A stretch of 64,000 nt of DNA, taken from Protula sp. h YS-2021 (Eukaryota; Annelida; Polychaeta; Sabellida; Serpulidae). How positions within the stretch are numbered: the first letter of the stretch is position 1; the number at the start of each line of letters is the position of its first letter. A program made the position numbers and the translations under genes. The notes beneath the pieces are model-generated. The model was not told where the DNA came from and made no database searches. It was given only the letters and a program-made list of their open reading frames with translations. The stretch spans positions 87,503,720 to 87,567,719 of the forward strand of contig OX457027.1 of the NCBI GenBank assembly GCA_949752745.1, in the 5' to 3' direction. Of this stretch, positions 33,475 to 45,239 are shown piece after piece.

Positions 33475-35140
33475 ATTTATACTTGGTATATTTCTTTATC
33501 AGCCTCCACCGAACCTCAGAGGTGGATGGCTTCTTGGAGCTAGCCGAAACGTTTGTGTTTGACTGAATTCAGTTGGGATAAGGGTGTAAAGACAATCTCC
33601 AGCCGAAGCATGTGCCCCCGAAAACCTGAACTAGCTTATAAGGTGGGGGGGGGGGGGCGGTGAAGGAGTAGCTCCGGGTTAGGTCTTCCTTAAATTTCTT
33701 GGTATATCTCTTTACACTGAACTGAAGCTATCAGGAGATGTTTTGGTAGCAGGTTTTCTATCATACGATTTCAAGAAAAAACAAAGCTGATATTCGCGGA
33801 CAAAGTAACATTTCCTTACTCGGTTGAATTACGTGCTATTAGTGTGTTTGTATGTAGGGCGGCACAGTGTACAAAGGGGGTCTGCCTGACCCTAGCTCCG
33901 AGATAGCTCTTCCTTATATTTACTCGGTATATCTTTATGCCAGAGCTACGACGCCTTCCATTGTTTCATTAATAAGCCAATTCGCACTTTCGGATTTTTC
34001 CGGTGGAGGTGTTGTTTCGACTGAAAATTTTGGGGGATAAATTATAAAAAAATGATAAGGGGAAAACATCAAAATTCTAATTTTCTTCCAACATGCACAC
34101 TTTCAAATTTATAAAGCCATCATATGATCTTTTAAAAACTATTTTATATATTATTCAGTCCCTTTAATAACCAACATGTGAATATGTTTCTGGTAAAATG
34201 GAATTTTGTTGATTTTGCCGTTTTTTTCCTATCATTTCTTTATATCCTTATCCCACCTGAATTCAGCCGAAACGCAAAAACTTTTCGGCAAAAGTCAAAG
34301 GTGCGAATTGGCTTATAGGGGTCAACTTCATATGATCTGACTCGCAGATCTCTGCATATCATTCGGTATTATTTAGGCATTCACAGAAAGTTTACAGCCA
34401 GTATTTCCTTTTTCTTAAAAAAAGGAACAGTTTTTAATGGGCTGCATATCTTTTGTTTTTTGTTTTTCGTTAAAGTGCAGAAAGGTTAGCTTCCGCCCTC
34501 ACCTGTCTAATGTTTATTTACGTTCCGTTTAAAATGTTTACTCAGATCATTGGTATATGCAGCATTAGGCGTAAATTTATTCTGTACACCCACAATATTT
34601 AACTTCTAGTTTTTTTCTTGCTTTTTGAAACATCAGTTTTGTAGCGGATAATTACAAAAATTTATTATCACTTTTTCGTGTTATAAAATACGCTCCCAGT
34701 GTGCAAACGAATGTCAGTTATTGCAGGAGATTTGTGGTTATTGCTGTATTCCTTTCTTTAAAAGAAAGCGTGACATAGAAGTTGTATGTTATTTCCGTTG
34801 CACTTTGAGGTTCTTCAGCAAATGCCAATGAGGACTTGTGGGTCGTTGAATCTCGCACAAAGTCGCCACAGAGGTGCCTCAAAGCGAGCGCAGTTGGCTT
34901 GCATATCGTTATATAGAGTTAAAGCGGTGCGTCGAAACCCTGTAGCGTGCCGCCTTTAGGAGTTAGTCCCACACCTCCAGTGAACCCTCATGACAGAAAG
35001 TCTTCCGACAGCTACGAAGCCTTCCATTGTTCCGCTAATACAGACCAGAAAGTACAATATGCTAATGCACATATACCCTTTTGCAGAACGGGTACAATTT
35101 TTAATGAACTGCATGTTTTTTGTTTCTTCGGTTAAGTGCG
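33475..35140. repeat. Dispersed repeat family, copy 1 and adjoining partial copy
   Basis: Segments at 33947-33975, 34315-34335 and 34425-34975 match 52110-52870 in the same order and orientation at moderate divergence; shared landmarks are GAGCTACGA-GCCTTCCAT, TTTAATGGGCTGCATATC, GTGGGTCGTTGAATC and CTGTAG-GTGCCG. A second partial copy restarts at 35009-35140 with the same GCTACGAAGCCTTCCAT start. No coding capacity is visible. Confidence 0.7.
33975..34314. mobile_element. 340-bp MITE with AAGCCAATTCGCAC inverted termini
   Basis: AAGCCAATTCGCAC at the left and GTGCGAATTGGCTT at the right are perfect inverted termini. The unit interrupts the dispersed repeat: the related copy at 52130-52155 runs from CCAATAAGG to GTAAACTTC without it. 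The insert is AT-rich with no ORF. The termini resemble those of the two units of the foldback at 51060-51760 (AAGCCAAATCACAC). Confidence 0.8.
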
Positions 35141-36155
35141 GAGAACTGTGGGCCAAACGGACTGAGTTCCGGAAATTCAATTTCCGAAATTGAGAGATGG
35201 GTAGGGGAATGAGGCAGGTGAAGTGGTTCATATCGAAACAGTTCAAGCGGGAGACCATCAGATTGCTGGAGAAGCAAGGGGCGGGGGTGGCAGGACACAC
35301 AAACTAATTCTTCTAACAGAAACTTCTAACACAACGCCATTGGACCGTCTCGTGCGCCGAGATTTAAAAGAAAAATCGCATCAATGGCAAGTTCTTTAAA
35401 TCGAACCTGTGCCTTGCTGTCATGGAAAGAGCGGAAGAGTCCTCTATCAATAGCTAATACCCAGGCCTGCATCTTTATAACTGAAAGAAATTGCATCGAG
35501 TTTATCCATCATTGACGAAAACTTGGTTTTAAATCATACTATGGTATGTTTGGGGGGGGGGGGGGTGGGGTATTTACAATTTCTAGGTCAAAGTCAGTTC
35601 TTCCCTAAGTTTAATCTGTATAGGAGCAAAAAGTAAGTAACAATTTCTTGGTGCTGAGCCTTTACTTGTACTTCGCAAACTTTTCACAAGTGAACATTTA
35701 ATACCGGTCGAAGAAATACCCTCCGTATTCGATGAGATTCGAGATCAACTGCAGTAAACGATGTAATAATCAATAATATTTTCTGTACAAAATTCTGTGT
35801 ATTTAAAAAAATTGTCTTAGAACATTTTAATAAAGGTTTCCTCCGGGCGCGGAGTGAACTACAGTTTACAAGTTGTAGAAATAAAACATGTAAGAGGCAG
35901 TTATATTAAACTTCACACTCGTGTTCGATTGTGTTTCGACTGCGGTTCGATCAATCATGGATATAAATATAATTGAGTGTTCTTGTAGTCTTTTTCAAAC
36001 CCCGGATTCTAATTAGAGGTCATGGAAATGATTTGGCGTGTGATGTGGCCCGGTGTTTTCTGCCGTTTCATATCCTGGATGAGATCCTCTTGCCCACGAT
36101 TCTTACCCAATCGTGTCATTGCGATATTTATGTGTGTTCTAGTCTATAGAGTGCC
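35141..36155. other. Upstream region of PABPN1
   Basis: No coding exon recognised. It includes a G run at 35551-35564 and probably the promoter and 5' UTR of the next gene. No clear TATA box could be assigned. Confidence 0.35.
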
Positions 36156-39100
36156 ATGGCAGAAAACGGCAACGAGTTCACGTATACAGAGCCCACGGGT
36201 CAGGAGAACTTTGACGGTCTGGGTGCAGATGACCCGACAGCAGCTGGCGACACGGCGAACGGAGCAGCTGTGACTGGTGACGACACAGCTGTTGAAGATC
36301 CAGTGGGTATTTCGTTTATGAATATTTAAATAGCGACGCTGGTATGGGATGATTGGCGGTAACATGGGTTTCGAGAGATGATTTCAAAACCTTTATTTTT
36401 ATCCCAAACATTTATTTTATTAAAAAAAAACCCTTTAAAAAACCTTTGTTTTGGTCGATGTTCGAAAACCCTTATCAGTTTTTCTTTAATTATTAGAAGA
36501 AAATTTCCACTTGCTAAATTTATGCATGCTTGTAACGCCTTATTCCATTTTTGCATTTATATGCTGCACTTGATTTTTATTTATTTTTCTGCGCATGAAC
36601 CGACATGTTTTTTTTTTTTTTTTAAATTTTTTAACGCTATTTTTCATTAGAAAAACCTTTAAAAAACCTTTATTTTCAAAATTAAAACCTTTAAAAAGAC
36701 ATATTTTTGTTAAGGACCGTTGACATGCCTGTTGGCGTATTGTTCACTTTTACCCGCTTGAAATTGGTTTCCGTTTGAATATTGTCGCAACAAGTCGCTG
36801 CAGCATAACATATTTCAGCTGTCGGTGAATGGCAAGGAGAGTTTGAAATATTTCAGCTAAGGGACCCAAACAGTGCATACTGTATCATTGTTTCTGAAGG
36901 AAATTGGAATATCTTAGTATGAAAAGCATACTTAAAAGAGGTGTTTTAAGCGAGGAAAAAAATCATACCTCGGCCGGATCACTAAAGTTGCAAATATGAG
37001 AGACGTTGTTGGTGGGTTGCTGCAGGAGTTAGAGGCGATCAAGGCGCGCGTGCGCGAGATGGAGGAGGAAGCAGAGAAGCTGAAGGAGATGCAGAGCGAG
37101 GTTGACAAACAGATGAACCTCAGTTCCTCAAGTATCAGTGAGTGCTCCGCGGCCTTATCAAACATTCTCCCGTCCCCGTACACTCACTCCTGTCAAACAC
37201 CAACTCGTTCGGCGTCAGTGAGGCTCCGCGGCCGTGTCAAGCAATTCCGCCCCCCCCCCGTACACTCGCTCACTCGTGTCAAACACCAGCTCCCGTGGAC
37301 GTGTCAAGCAAATCCACCCCTTTCCCTCTTATACATCAATTCACTCCTGTCAATCATCAGCTCGTGCCGGCCCATTGAGGGCTCCGTCGTCGTGTCAAGT
37401 AATCCCCCCCCCCCTCCTCTGCCGTAAATCCACTCACTAATGCCAAACACCAAATCGCCGTGTCCGAGTTCTACGGCCAAGCAATTCAGATTAGGTCCTC
37501 AGCAATGTAGCTTTCCCCGGCCCCCAATGTTAGCATGATATGAGAGGTTAAAATTGAAAGATATGTATTAAAAAAAAAACAACCGAATTAAAACGTGATT
37601 CTCCACTGTTTGTGTAACAAGTTGTGAATTAAAGGCGCTATAGTACAGTTTTGAATCGGGTGTGTAATGTGTGGAGAATCAGGGCAGCGGAGAATGAGAG
37701 TGATTTGTGATTGTTTTCAGCAAGTCCTACGCGATTCCCCACACTGGAGGAGAAAATGGAGGCGGACGGAAGGTCTATATATGTAGGGAATGTAAGTGCG
37801 CTTTGTGAAACTTTGCCGTATTTGAATCGCAAGCCACGGAACCGTCTGTTGATGGCTGCAAACGTGTCTTTTAATGGTCGTTGTAATATGAAGTAAATTC
37901 TGGTGGGCATACCCTTATTGTTCAGTAAGCCCTTGATGACGTAATACAGTAGGTATTCCATGTTGTATGCCAAGAGCTTGATGACGTAATACTATAGGTA
38001 TCCCGTGTTGTACAGCAATCCCTTGATGACGTAATACTGTAGGTATCCCGTGTTGTACAGCAATTCCTTGATGACGTAATACTGTAGGTATCCCGTGTTG
38101 TACAGCAATCCCTTGATGACGTAATACTGTAGGTATCCCGTGTTGTACAGCAATTATTTGATGACGTAATACTGTAGGTATCCCGTGTTGTACAGCAATC
38201 CCTTCATGACGTAATACTGTAGGTATCACGTGCTGTACAGCAATCCTTTTGATGTAATACTGTAGGCATTGCATGCTTGATAGGCTAGTCTTACGTATTT
38301 CGGGCGCTTTGGTTACAGGTTGATTACGGTGCGACTGCGGAAGAGCTGGAGGGCCATTTCAACGGCTGCGGCGCCATCAACAGAGTAACAATTCTCTGTG
38401 ACAAGTACACTGGTCATCCCAAGGGGTGAGTTATTCAAGTTATCCCATTTTTTTTTCATTCAGTCGGCTAGAGGGAGAAACCCCCTGTGTTTACTGCTAT
38501 TGACTTGGCATGTTTCCAGTTTTTAGCGACAGTAAAGTTAAGAGAGAAGAAAGTAAGTTTTGCGCTGTTGTACGAGAACTGATACTTGCTTGTGCTTGTG
38601 GTAGCAGGCTTGGATAGGTGGAATTTTGGGAAGAGAATCTGAACAAAACTACGCTTTGGTGTAGTCAGGTTTGTGGATTTGGTGTACTTGGAGTGTAGCG
38701 ACCGGGAGTATGCACAAACTGTGCGGTATGTAGCCAGGTTTGTGGTTGTAGGTTTGCATACGTGGAGTTTGGGGACCGGGAATCTGTACAAACAGCCGCG
38801 GCACTCGACGACTCGCTGTTCAGGGGGAGGCAAATCAAGGTCAGTCCATATATAATTATATATTGTTGTGTCATTCATCATTTTCCTTACAGTGCGGAAA
38901 AAAACTCAATATTCTCCACTGTGTGGTTCATGTGTATTGTTTCACGTGGTCGCCACGTGACCGGCGAGTGTCACCTTAATACGCCAGTATAAACGGAGCT
39001 GTGCGAGCTGTTTTGCAGTTAACAACTGTATTTGAGAAGTATTGTTTCTGTCTGACATTCCAGGTGGTTCCCAAGCGAACGAACAAGCCTGGTATTTCCA

Positions 39101-42100
39101 GCACGGACAGGGGTCGGGGCAGAGGGCGGGGGCGTGGCCGCGGCGGCGGGGCAGCTGCCGCCGCGGCTGCAGCTGCCGCCACAGCAGCTGCCTATTACGG
39201 TTATCCCACGGCCGCCTATTCGCCGTATGCCGCCGCCTACACGGGCTATGTGCCGAGGGCCAGGGGAAGAGGAGCGTATAGAGGGTATGCCACTCTTTTC
39301 CCCCTTTTGCGTTTGATATCCTTTTCTAGAGATGTATAACCATATAAACAACATATCAATAAGGAATATATCGCTGGCTGTCGGTTCACGTTAAATTAAA
39401 TAATGGAGAAGTCCAATATATTTAATGAAATAACAGAAAATAAAGTATGCTAAGCTAACAGTAAATGTGACTGATTATTGCGTCAATGACAGCTACATGG
39501 TGCTCTGTAAGAGCTTTGCTTTGCACAAATACGATTTCGGTAAGTTATTTACTTAAATTATTTGAGTAACAATAGATAATCCCCACTGGTACAAGTGATT
39601 CAGATAAAAAATAAATAAATTTCAAAGAATGCCAAGAAACTTTACATGAAGAAAAAAAGTAAAGTATTTGTAAAGAAAAAGAAAGAAAATAACTTTGTTT
39701 CTGTTTCTTTGTTTATTATTTGCTGATGCTGTTTATGATTTTAGGAGGCGGGTTTATTATTCGCCATATTGATGTTCAACGCTCCTCAATGCTACTTATG
39801 TGGATGCATTTTATGTCATATCGGCTCTGGGGGAAAAAGAGATCACAAAAGAAAAGAGAAAAAAATGATAACAAAAAAGATGGGGAATATGAGAGAAAAA
39901 AAGAAAAAAAGAAGGAAATAAAAAAAGGAAACAGAAAAAAATCAAGAAGAAAAAAAGATGACAGTGAAAAAAAAGTGACTTGCTATAAAAAATAAACACA
40001 AAAAAGGAAAAGAGAGAAAAAAAACAGTTAATCTGAGTTTAAAAAAAGTGAAAGTAATGAAATTAGAATATAAGTGATCACACAAGCCGATGTTTAAGGG
40101 GGGAAAGAAGAACTGCGAGTGGCTGGGTGAATGATAGTTTGCTGGGTGCGTGTGACAGTGTGTGCTTGTAGCCTCTGTTTGTTATGTTGTTTTCTGGCAG
40201 GTAAAAAGTCGCCAGGGCTCTACTCGCCTTCAAGATTTTAAACGTTTTTTTTTAGCGCATTATTTTAACGTTGTTGCTTCTTTTACGCCCCTGTTACGGA
40301 TAGCATCCCTCTGACGGTGTCGTATTAACCGGCTAGTTACATGCTATTTTCTGCATACTCTGTAAGATATACCCTGTAACCGCAGATAAAAGTATCCAAG
40401 TAACTGTCTTTGTAAAGTCATGAGCTGCAGTGCGGGGTCCTGGTCTCCCGGCCATCGGATCTTTTATGTGCTAATGGAAACATGGCCTGCCCTCTTGACC
40501 TTAATATCAAGGTCACAGTTTGTGTACATCGCGCTTGAAAATCACCGTTACTTTGGTACTGTTTTCTTGACATTACCCAAATGAAAAGCTCTGCAATCTT
40601 GTCCAGGAAATAAGGTGCCGTTGTGAATTGAGTGCTGCTAAAATGTAAACGTAACTGGGAACCCCCCACCCACCCCAACCCTCGTGTTATCAAGTGAGCT
40701 TTGCTGAACTTGATCTGATTCGTTTCTAAAAACAACACATGAATTTGGAAGAAGTTGAGAAAAGTAGTAGAAGCCAGGTGATGGTTTACGATTCTGCGCC
40801 AAATGTGTACGCGACTTTTCGGGGGAGAGGAAAGACAACTCGACGTAATAATAAAAGGGAAACTGAATGAAGGAATATCTTCTTTAAATAGGTTAACCGT
40901 CTAAAAAACTGTTAAAGTTTCTCTTCTCAAAGGTATACAAAAATTGTTTTAATTTCATGTCGTTGTTATAAAACAACTGACCTCTGAGGAGATCTGTTCG
41001 TTACGTATAAACACAAAGCGGATGGATATTTTAAAAAGTAGTTCTTTTATTTTGAGTACTGTTTTATACACAACAAACCGAACCGTCGGAGAGGTTGGCT
41101 GTTGGCCAACAACGATTTCATGTACGATAGTGAATTAGCTTCATTATGTGGAGACCAACGTGTGTTGATGTTTCTGGAGGGGGGGGTGTGGCAGTGAACT
41201 TTGTGGTGTTGCAGCCCGCAGCGCTGCAACCGGGTGCAGTGCCAAGTTCCGGTTGATATGTTTCAAACCTTTTTATAACGAACTACCAAAGCGTAGATGG
41301 GCTAGTCAGACTGAGTCAGACTTTTAGGTTTTTAGGTTTTGTTACCATGTCTAGGATCTTTAACTGTATGGAGAAAGTATAATTTTGTCATAAATTTGGA
41401 ACTGTTTTGTGTTTAAAAAAAAATCTGATATGTACTTGGTTTTGTAATTTAAATGTGTTTGATTGCTTTGACGTCACAAACGGTCTCCTTGTTCATTTCG
41501 CCCGAGTTTGAAAAGTTAGAATATTGGGTTTTTAAAAACAACGGGCATTGGCACCCATCGTTTTGGACCATGGATAAAAATGCGGGGGGGGGGGGGGGGC
41601 TGGGGGCGGTGGAGACGGGAAACAGCAGAGAAAATGTCGGCGATCTTGTGTCTCGTCGCAATCAGGCGACGGTGTTTGGTTGTGCCAGGCTTGGGGAGAG
41701 GAGTTCGTGGACGGGGGGGGGGGGGGGGGGGGGAGGGGGGTGTTGGGCATCCTCGTAGAGCCTGGTGGAGGGAAATTTGAGATAGTGGCATTCCCCCGAC
41801 TGGGTACATCGCGTATTTGTATTGAGAGTATGGTATTTTGTGCTAAACGACACTGGACGTCTCATCCATTAAAATTAACGTAAAAGAAAAACATTTAAAT
41901 GGAAGGCAGAAAAGTGCTTTAAATGACCTGTCAGATGATAAATTTAACCTAAATTTTTGAAACAAGACTTCTTCCGAGCTTAGTCTGGTAGCATGTTTCC
42001 GGTTTTTTTGTTTTTTTTTTACTGATGACATACTGAAGGCATACGATATAGTGATGTCCGCGCAAACTGCTGTTTCGTGAAATGTGCATCGAAAAGCCAT

Positions 42101-42637
42101 ATTAGGTTCCAGCTGCGCTCTCATCCCCATCATGATTTCCAGTGGGCGTACAACGGAAACTGAGGGTATTTTTGCAGTGCATGTCGCGAGTAGACACGCA
42201 CACCCGTATTCCCCTCTCTTCCAGTAACGAAAACGTCACGCTTCGTACCACTGAATGTATATACTTAACAGCGCCATTGCCACGCAACTGAGCGACGGAA
42301 AACATCGCAGAGCAATGCAAAGAAATGTCGAACTTAGAACAGTACAAGAAATGAAGTACAAACCACCACCGAAAACCCTCCATCCGTCATGTGCACTGTT
42401 CGCACTGAGCTTTCAGGCTCGCTCTGCCAGGAAATCAGTGCAGAGAAATTTGTGACTGGGAAACAAGATTGCTTAGAATCTAATCATGATTCGAAAGTGT
42501 TTTTCTGAAAATATGAAGTTGTTCCTATTTCTGTCCTTTCTGCACATTGCAAGGAGGGAGATGGGGGGTACCATGCTTTGGGTTTATTTTGCAGGATGAC
42601 CCCGAGTCACAGAGCAAGGGTTTGCTGCTGGAATTGA
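36156..42637 (+). CDS. PABPN1: Polyadenylate-binding protein 2 (nuclear poly(A)-binding protein)
   Basis: PABPN1 coats growing poly(A) tails in the nucleus and stimulates poly(A) polymerase. Coding exons by splice sites and phase: 36156-36302, 37026-37137, 37721-37791, 38319-38425, 38752-38839, 39064-39284, and a doubtful last one at 42595-42637. All joins keep phase. The protein starts with an acidic segment (1-49). A coiled coil follows (about 50-80) with the family signature [20 protein letters not shown]. The single RRM (about 100-180) has RNP2 IYVGNV and RNP1 KGFAYVEF. The C-terminal tail is Arg/Gly-rich, with KRTNKPGIS at its start as in other PABPN1. The start ATG has a good context (GTGCCATGG). 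Unlike the human protein there is no N-terminal poly-Ala; an alanine tract lies in the C-terminal tail. The family ending (W/Y)YxPY was not found, so the last exon is uncertain. Confidence 0.93.
37914..38279. repeat. 45-bp minisatellite in PABPN1 intron 3, about 8 copies
   Basis: A 45-bp unit containing CTTGATGACGTAATACTGTA and GGTATCCCGTGTTGTACAGC repeats between exons 3 and 4. The central copies are nearly identical and the outer ones diverged. As 45 is divisible by 3, a minus-strand ORF of 15-residue repeats results, which is an artefact. Confidence 0.95.
38601..38800. repeat. Tandem copies of the exon 5 acceptor region in PABPN1 intron 4
   Basis: Units start at 38601, 38661 and 38730 with GTAG(Y)CAGG-TT. 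Each is followed by a TGGA(G/A)TTT/TGT-like stretch and AATCTG-ACAAA or a diverged form. The third unit holds the true acceptor at 38751 and the first half of exon 5. The first two are diverged copies lying in the intron. Confidence 0.65.
39836..40026. repeat. Polypurine (A/G) tract in the last PABPN1 intron
   Basis: About 190 bp almost entirely A and G on the plus strand, with few pyrimidines. The lysine-rich ORF across it (39720-39995) reflects composition. Confidence 0.8.
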
Positions 42638-42793
42638 GGTTCCATAAGCGGAGACGGGTACCATGAGAGCAACCTTCACACGGGGAAGAACAGGGGTGGG
42701 GTTGGGGGGGGCTGCCACGTCGCTTGCCGCAACCTTAGCTCATTTATCAAGGTTGATGTGGCCAGAACTAGAATGCCAGTTAGGGAAGGGGAA

Positions 42794-42889
42794 TAGGAGG
42801 GGAGGATGTATTGTGCTAAGAAGAGTAGGAGGGGAGGATGTGTTGTGCTAAGAAGAGTAGGAGGGGAGGATTTGTTGTGCTAAGAAGGG
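42794..42889. repeat. 32-bp tandem repeat, 3 copies
   Basis: TAGGAGGGGAGGATGT-TTG plus TGCTAAGAAG occurs at 42794, 42826 and 42858 with single-base differences. It would lie in the 3' UTR if the last PABPN1 exon at 42595 is right. Confidence 0.9.
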
Positions 42890-43370
42890 AATAACCGCGA
42901 TGCCTTTCGAATGATCTTGGGGGCAAGCAGCTTTGTACAGAGCATCATTTTAGAATGTTGCCATCGCAGTTAGTTTACAAATCAATTTTAAGGTCTTACA
43001 ATGTTTCCTAACGAGCGTACAGGACTTTGTCCAAACTACAGTCCCTTTGAATTAGTCAGCAACTCGCAAGTTATTTTTGAGACCTGTTTTAGTGCAAACA
43101 AGAGGGCAGGGACTGGAAAGTAACTTTATAACGATTTTTTTTTCAGTATAAGCTGGCAGGATATGCCCGAATTTTTGCGCAGGGTCAGGCGCCAGGGTTG
43201 GGAGGGTATTGAGAAAGCGGACCTTCAGTTCTTGTTGGTGTGTGAATTTCAGCTTCTATAATTTTTAAACCGAATAGCAAATATAAGAATTATATATAGC
43301 TTATATATAACTAATAGTTACAACTGTTTGTGTTCACTATTGTACATTTGAAAACGCCCTGCCTTCCTGA

Positions 43371-43376
43371 AATAAA
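43371..43376 (+). terminator. Polyadenylation signal AATAAA, candidate for PABPN1
   Basis: AATAAA in the first AT-rich block after the last candidate exon, with a TTGTTTGTTTATAT stretch just after it. It is the first clear signal on the plus strand in a plausible 3' UTR position. Confidence 0.45.
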
Positions 43377-43729
43377 GCTATACATCTACTCTTGTTTGTT
43401 TATATACCAGCCGGCTTCGTCGTGCTGGTCTTATCATACCGGCGGGGGTTGGGGGGGGGGGCATCCATTGTGTCCGTCAACTCTTGCTTAAAATGCTTAC
43501 CTTCAGTTTTGGTCGGATTGCGTTCAAATTTTATATCATTATTTCTTTAGATAGACCTCTAATTCTGGTACACGTTTTTTTTTCAAGTTTTTTCTCCCGC
43601 GCTTTCAATCGGATTCCTTTCAAATTTTATACGAAAGTTTCACAGGAAGTGTTTTGGAAGAAAAGAATTTTTTTTATTGGGGGGGGGGGGGGTTGGACTT
43701 GCGTCAAAAATTGACCAAAATGGCTGGAT

Positions 43730-44930
43730 TTTTTATGTCTTCCCCCTAAGGGAGACGTATATAGAATTTGGTGTGTCCGTCTGTCCGCAGTGAGTTCTTA
43801 TGAAATTAAGGGGTCGATTTTTCTCAAAACATACATACATATTGGGGTACATGTCTAGATGATGCCCGTGGTATTTTTTTTTCGTTTCCTCAAAAATTCT
43901 ATTTTTGGCAAATTTTTGAACATGGGGGGGGGGGGGGGTGGTTTCGAGCACTTTTTTCACTTTGGCAGGCTCTATCTCCGAAACGGTTTGTTGGATTAGG
44001 CTGAAACGTGGCAAGAACAACACACTATAGTGCAAATGTTTACTGTGAAGTTTCACTTCATTTCCGCTAAAAATGTATTTTTGGCGAATTTTTGATTTTC
44101 AACTTTTTTTGGCCATATTGTTGCGTTTGTTGGATTAGTCTGAAACTTGGCAAGAAGAACACACAAAACGTGTAAATGTTTACTGCGAAGTTTTTCTTCA
44201 TTTCCTTTGAAAATGTATTTTTGGTGAATTTTTTAATTTTTGGTTTTTAACTTTTTTGACCATATTGTTGCAATATCTCCAAAACAGTTTCTTGGATTAG
44301 CCTGAAACGTGCCAAGAATAACCCACATATAGCGCAAATGTTTATTGCGAAGTTTCTTTTCATTGCCGTTGAGAATGTATTTTTGGTGATTTTTTTAATT
44401 TTTGAATTGTAACTTTTGGCCATATTGTTGCGATCTCTCCGAAACGGTTTGTTGGATTAGGCTGAAACTTGGCACGAAGAACTCACAATACTTGTAAATG
44501 TTTACTGAGAAGTTTTTCTTCATTTCCGTTGAAAATGTATTTTTGGCGAATTTTTCAATTTCTGATCTGTAACTTTTTTGGCCGTAACTGTTGCGATGTC
44601 TCCGAAACAGTTTGTTGGATTAGGCTGAAACTTGGCAGAAAGAACTCACAAAACTTGTAAATGTTTACTGCCAAGTTTTTCTTCATTTCCGTTGAAAATG
44701 TAGTTTTGGCGAATTTTTCAATTTTTGATCTGTAACTTTTTTGGCCATAACTGTTGCGATGTCTCCGAAACAGTTTGTTGGATTAGGCTGAAACATGGCA
44801 AGAAGAACCCATATAAAGTGCAAATGTTTGCTGTGAAGTTTTTCTTCATTTTCTGTAAAAATGTATTTTTGGCGATTTCTTTCCACGTGACTGATTGGGG
44901 GGGGGGGGGAGGGGAGACGTATCCGTTTTT
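43730..44930. repeat. Satellite-like array, unit about 160 bp, about 6 copies
   Basis: TTGGATTAG(G/T)CTGAAAC recurs at about 43991, 44131, 44293, 44451, 44613 and 44776, spaced 141-163 bp. Between them sit a shared CAAATGTTTACTG-GAAGTTT, an AAAATGTATTTTTGG and a GGCCATA-TTGTTGCGAT. The array is bracketed by G runs near 43923 and 44897. The 5' edge is a TCCGTCTGTCCG module at about 43770. Confidence 0.85.
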
Positions 44931-45239
44931 GTTTTAACAAAAAACACTGGCCAATCTAGTTTATTCATGCTGCATAGCCAAATTTTTTATGCTAATACAG
45001 TTTTGCATATGCTACGCTGAACCAGAATGGTGTGTTTTTAGGTGTGGAGGGATTGGGAGTCTTAAAACTTGACAGCACACGAATATTGCGTCTCCCCGAC
45101 AAAGCGGAGACCATGTTTGAACGTTCTGGGTGTGTGCGGGGGTCTTGAGAGCAAAAGGATTGTGAGCGGGATATCTCGAGAACGAAACAAAGTCGTATCG
45201 ACTGCAAACTTAATTATATTTTTTGGCGATGTCGGGCGG

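Noticed and set aside
37915..38274. 119-residue minus-strand ORF with 15-residue repeats
   Set aside because: It is the 45-bp minisatellite inside a PABPN1 intron. The units are contiguous, so there are no spacers and it is not a CRISPR array.
39720..39995. Lysine-rich 91-residue ORF
   Set aside because: A low-complexity A/G tract in an intron, with no domain and no splice context.
41516..41865. Proline-rich and glycine-rich ORFs
   Set aside because: They are produced by poly-G runs. The same region is open in many frames.
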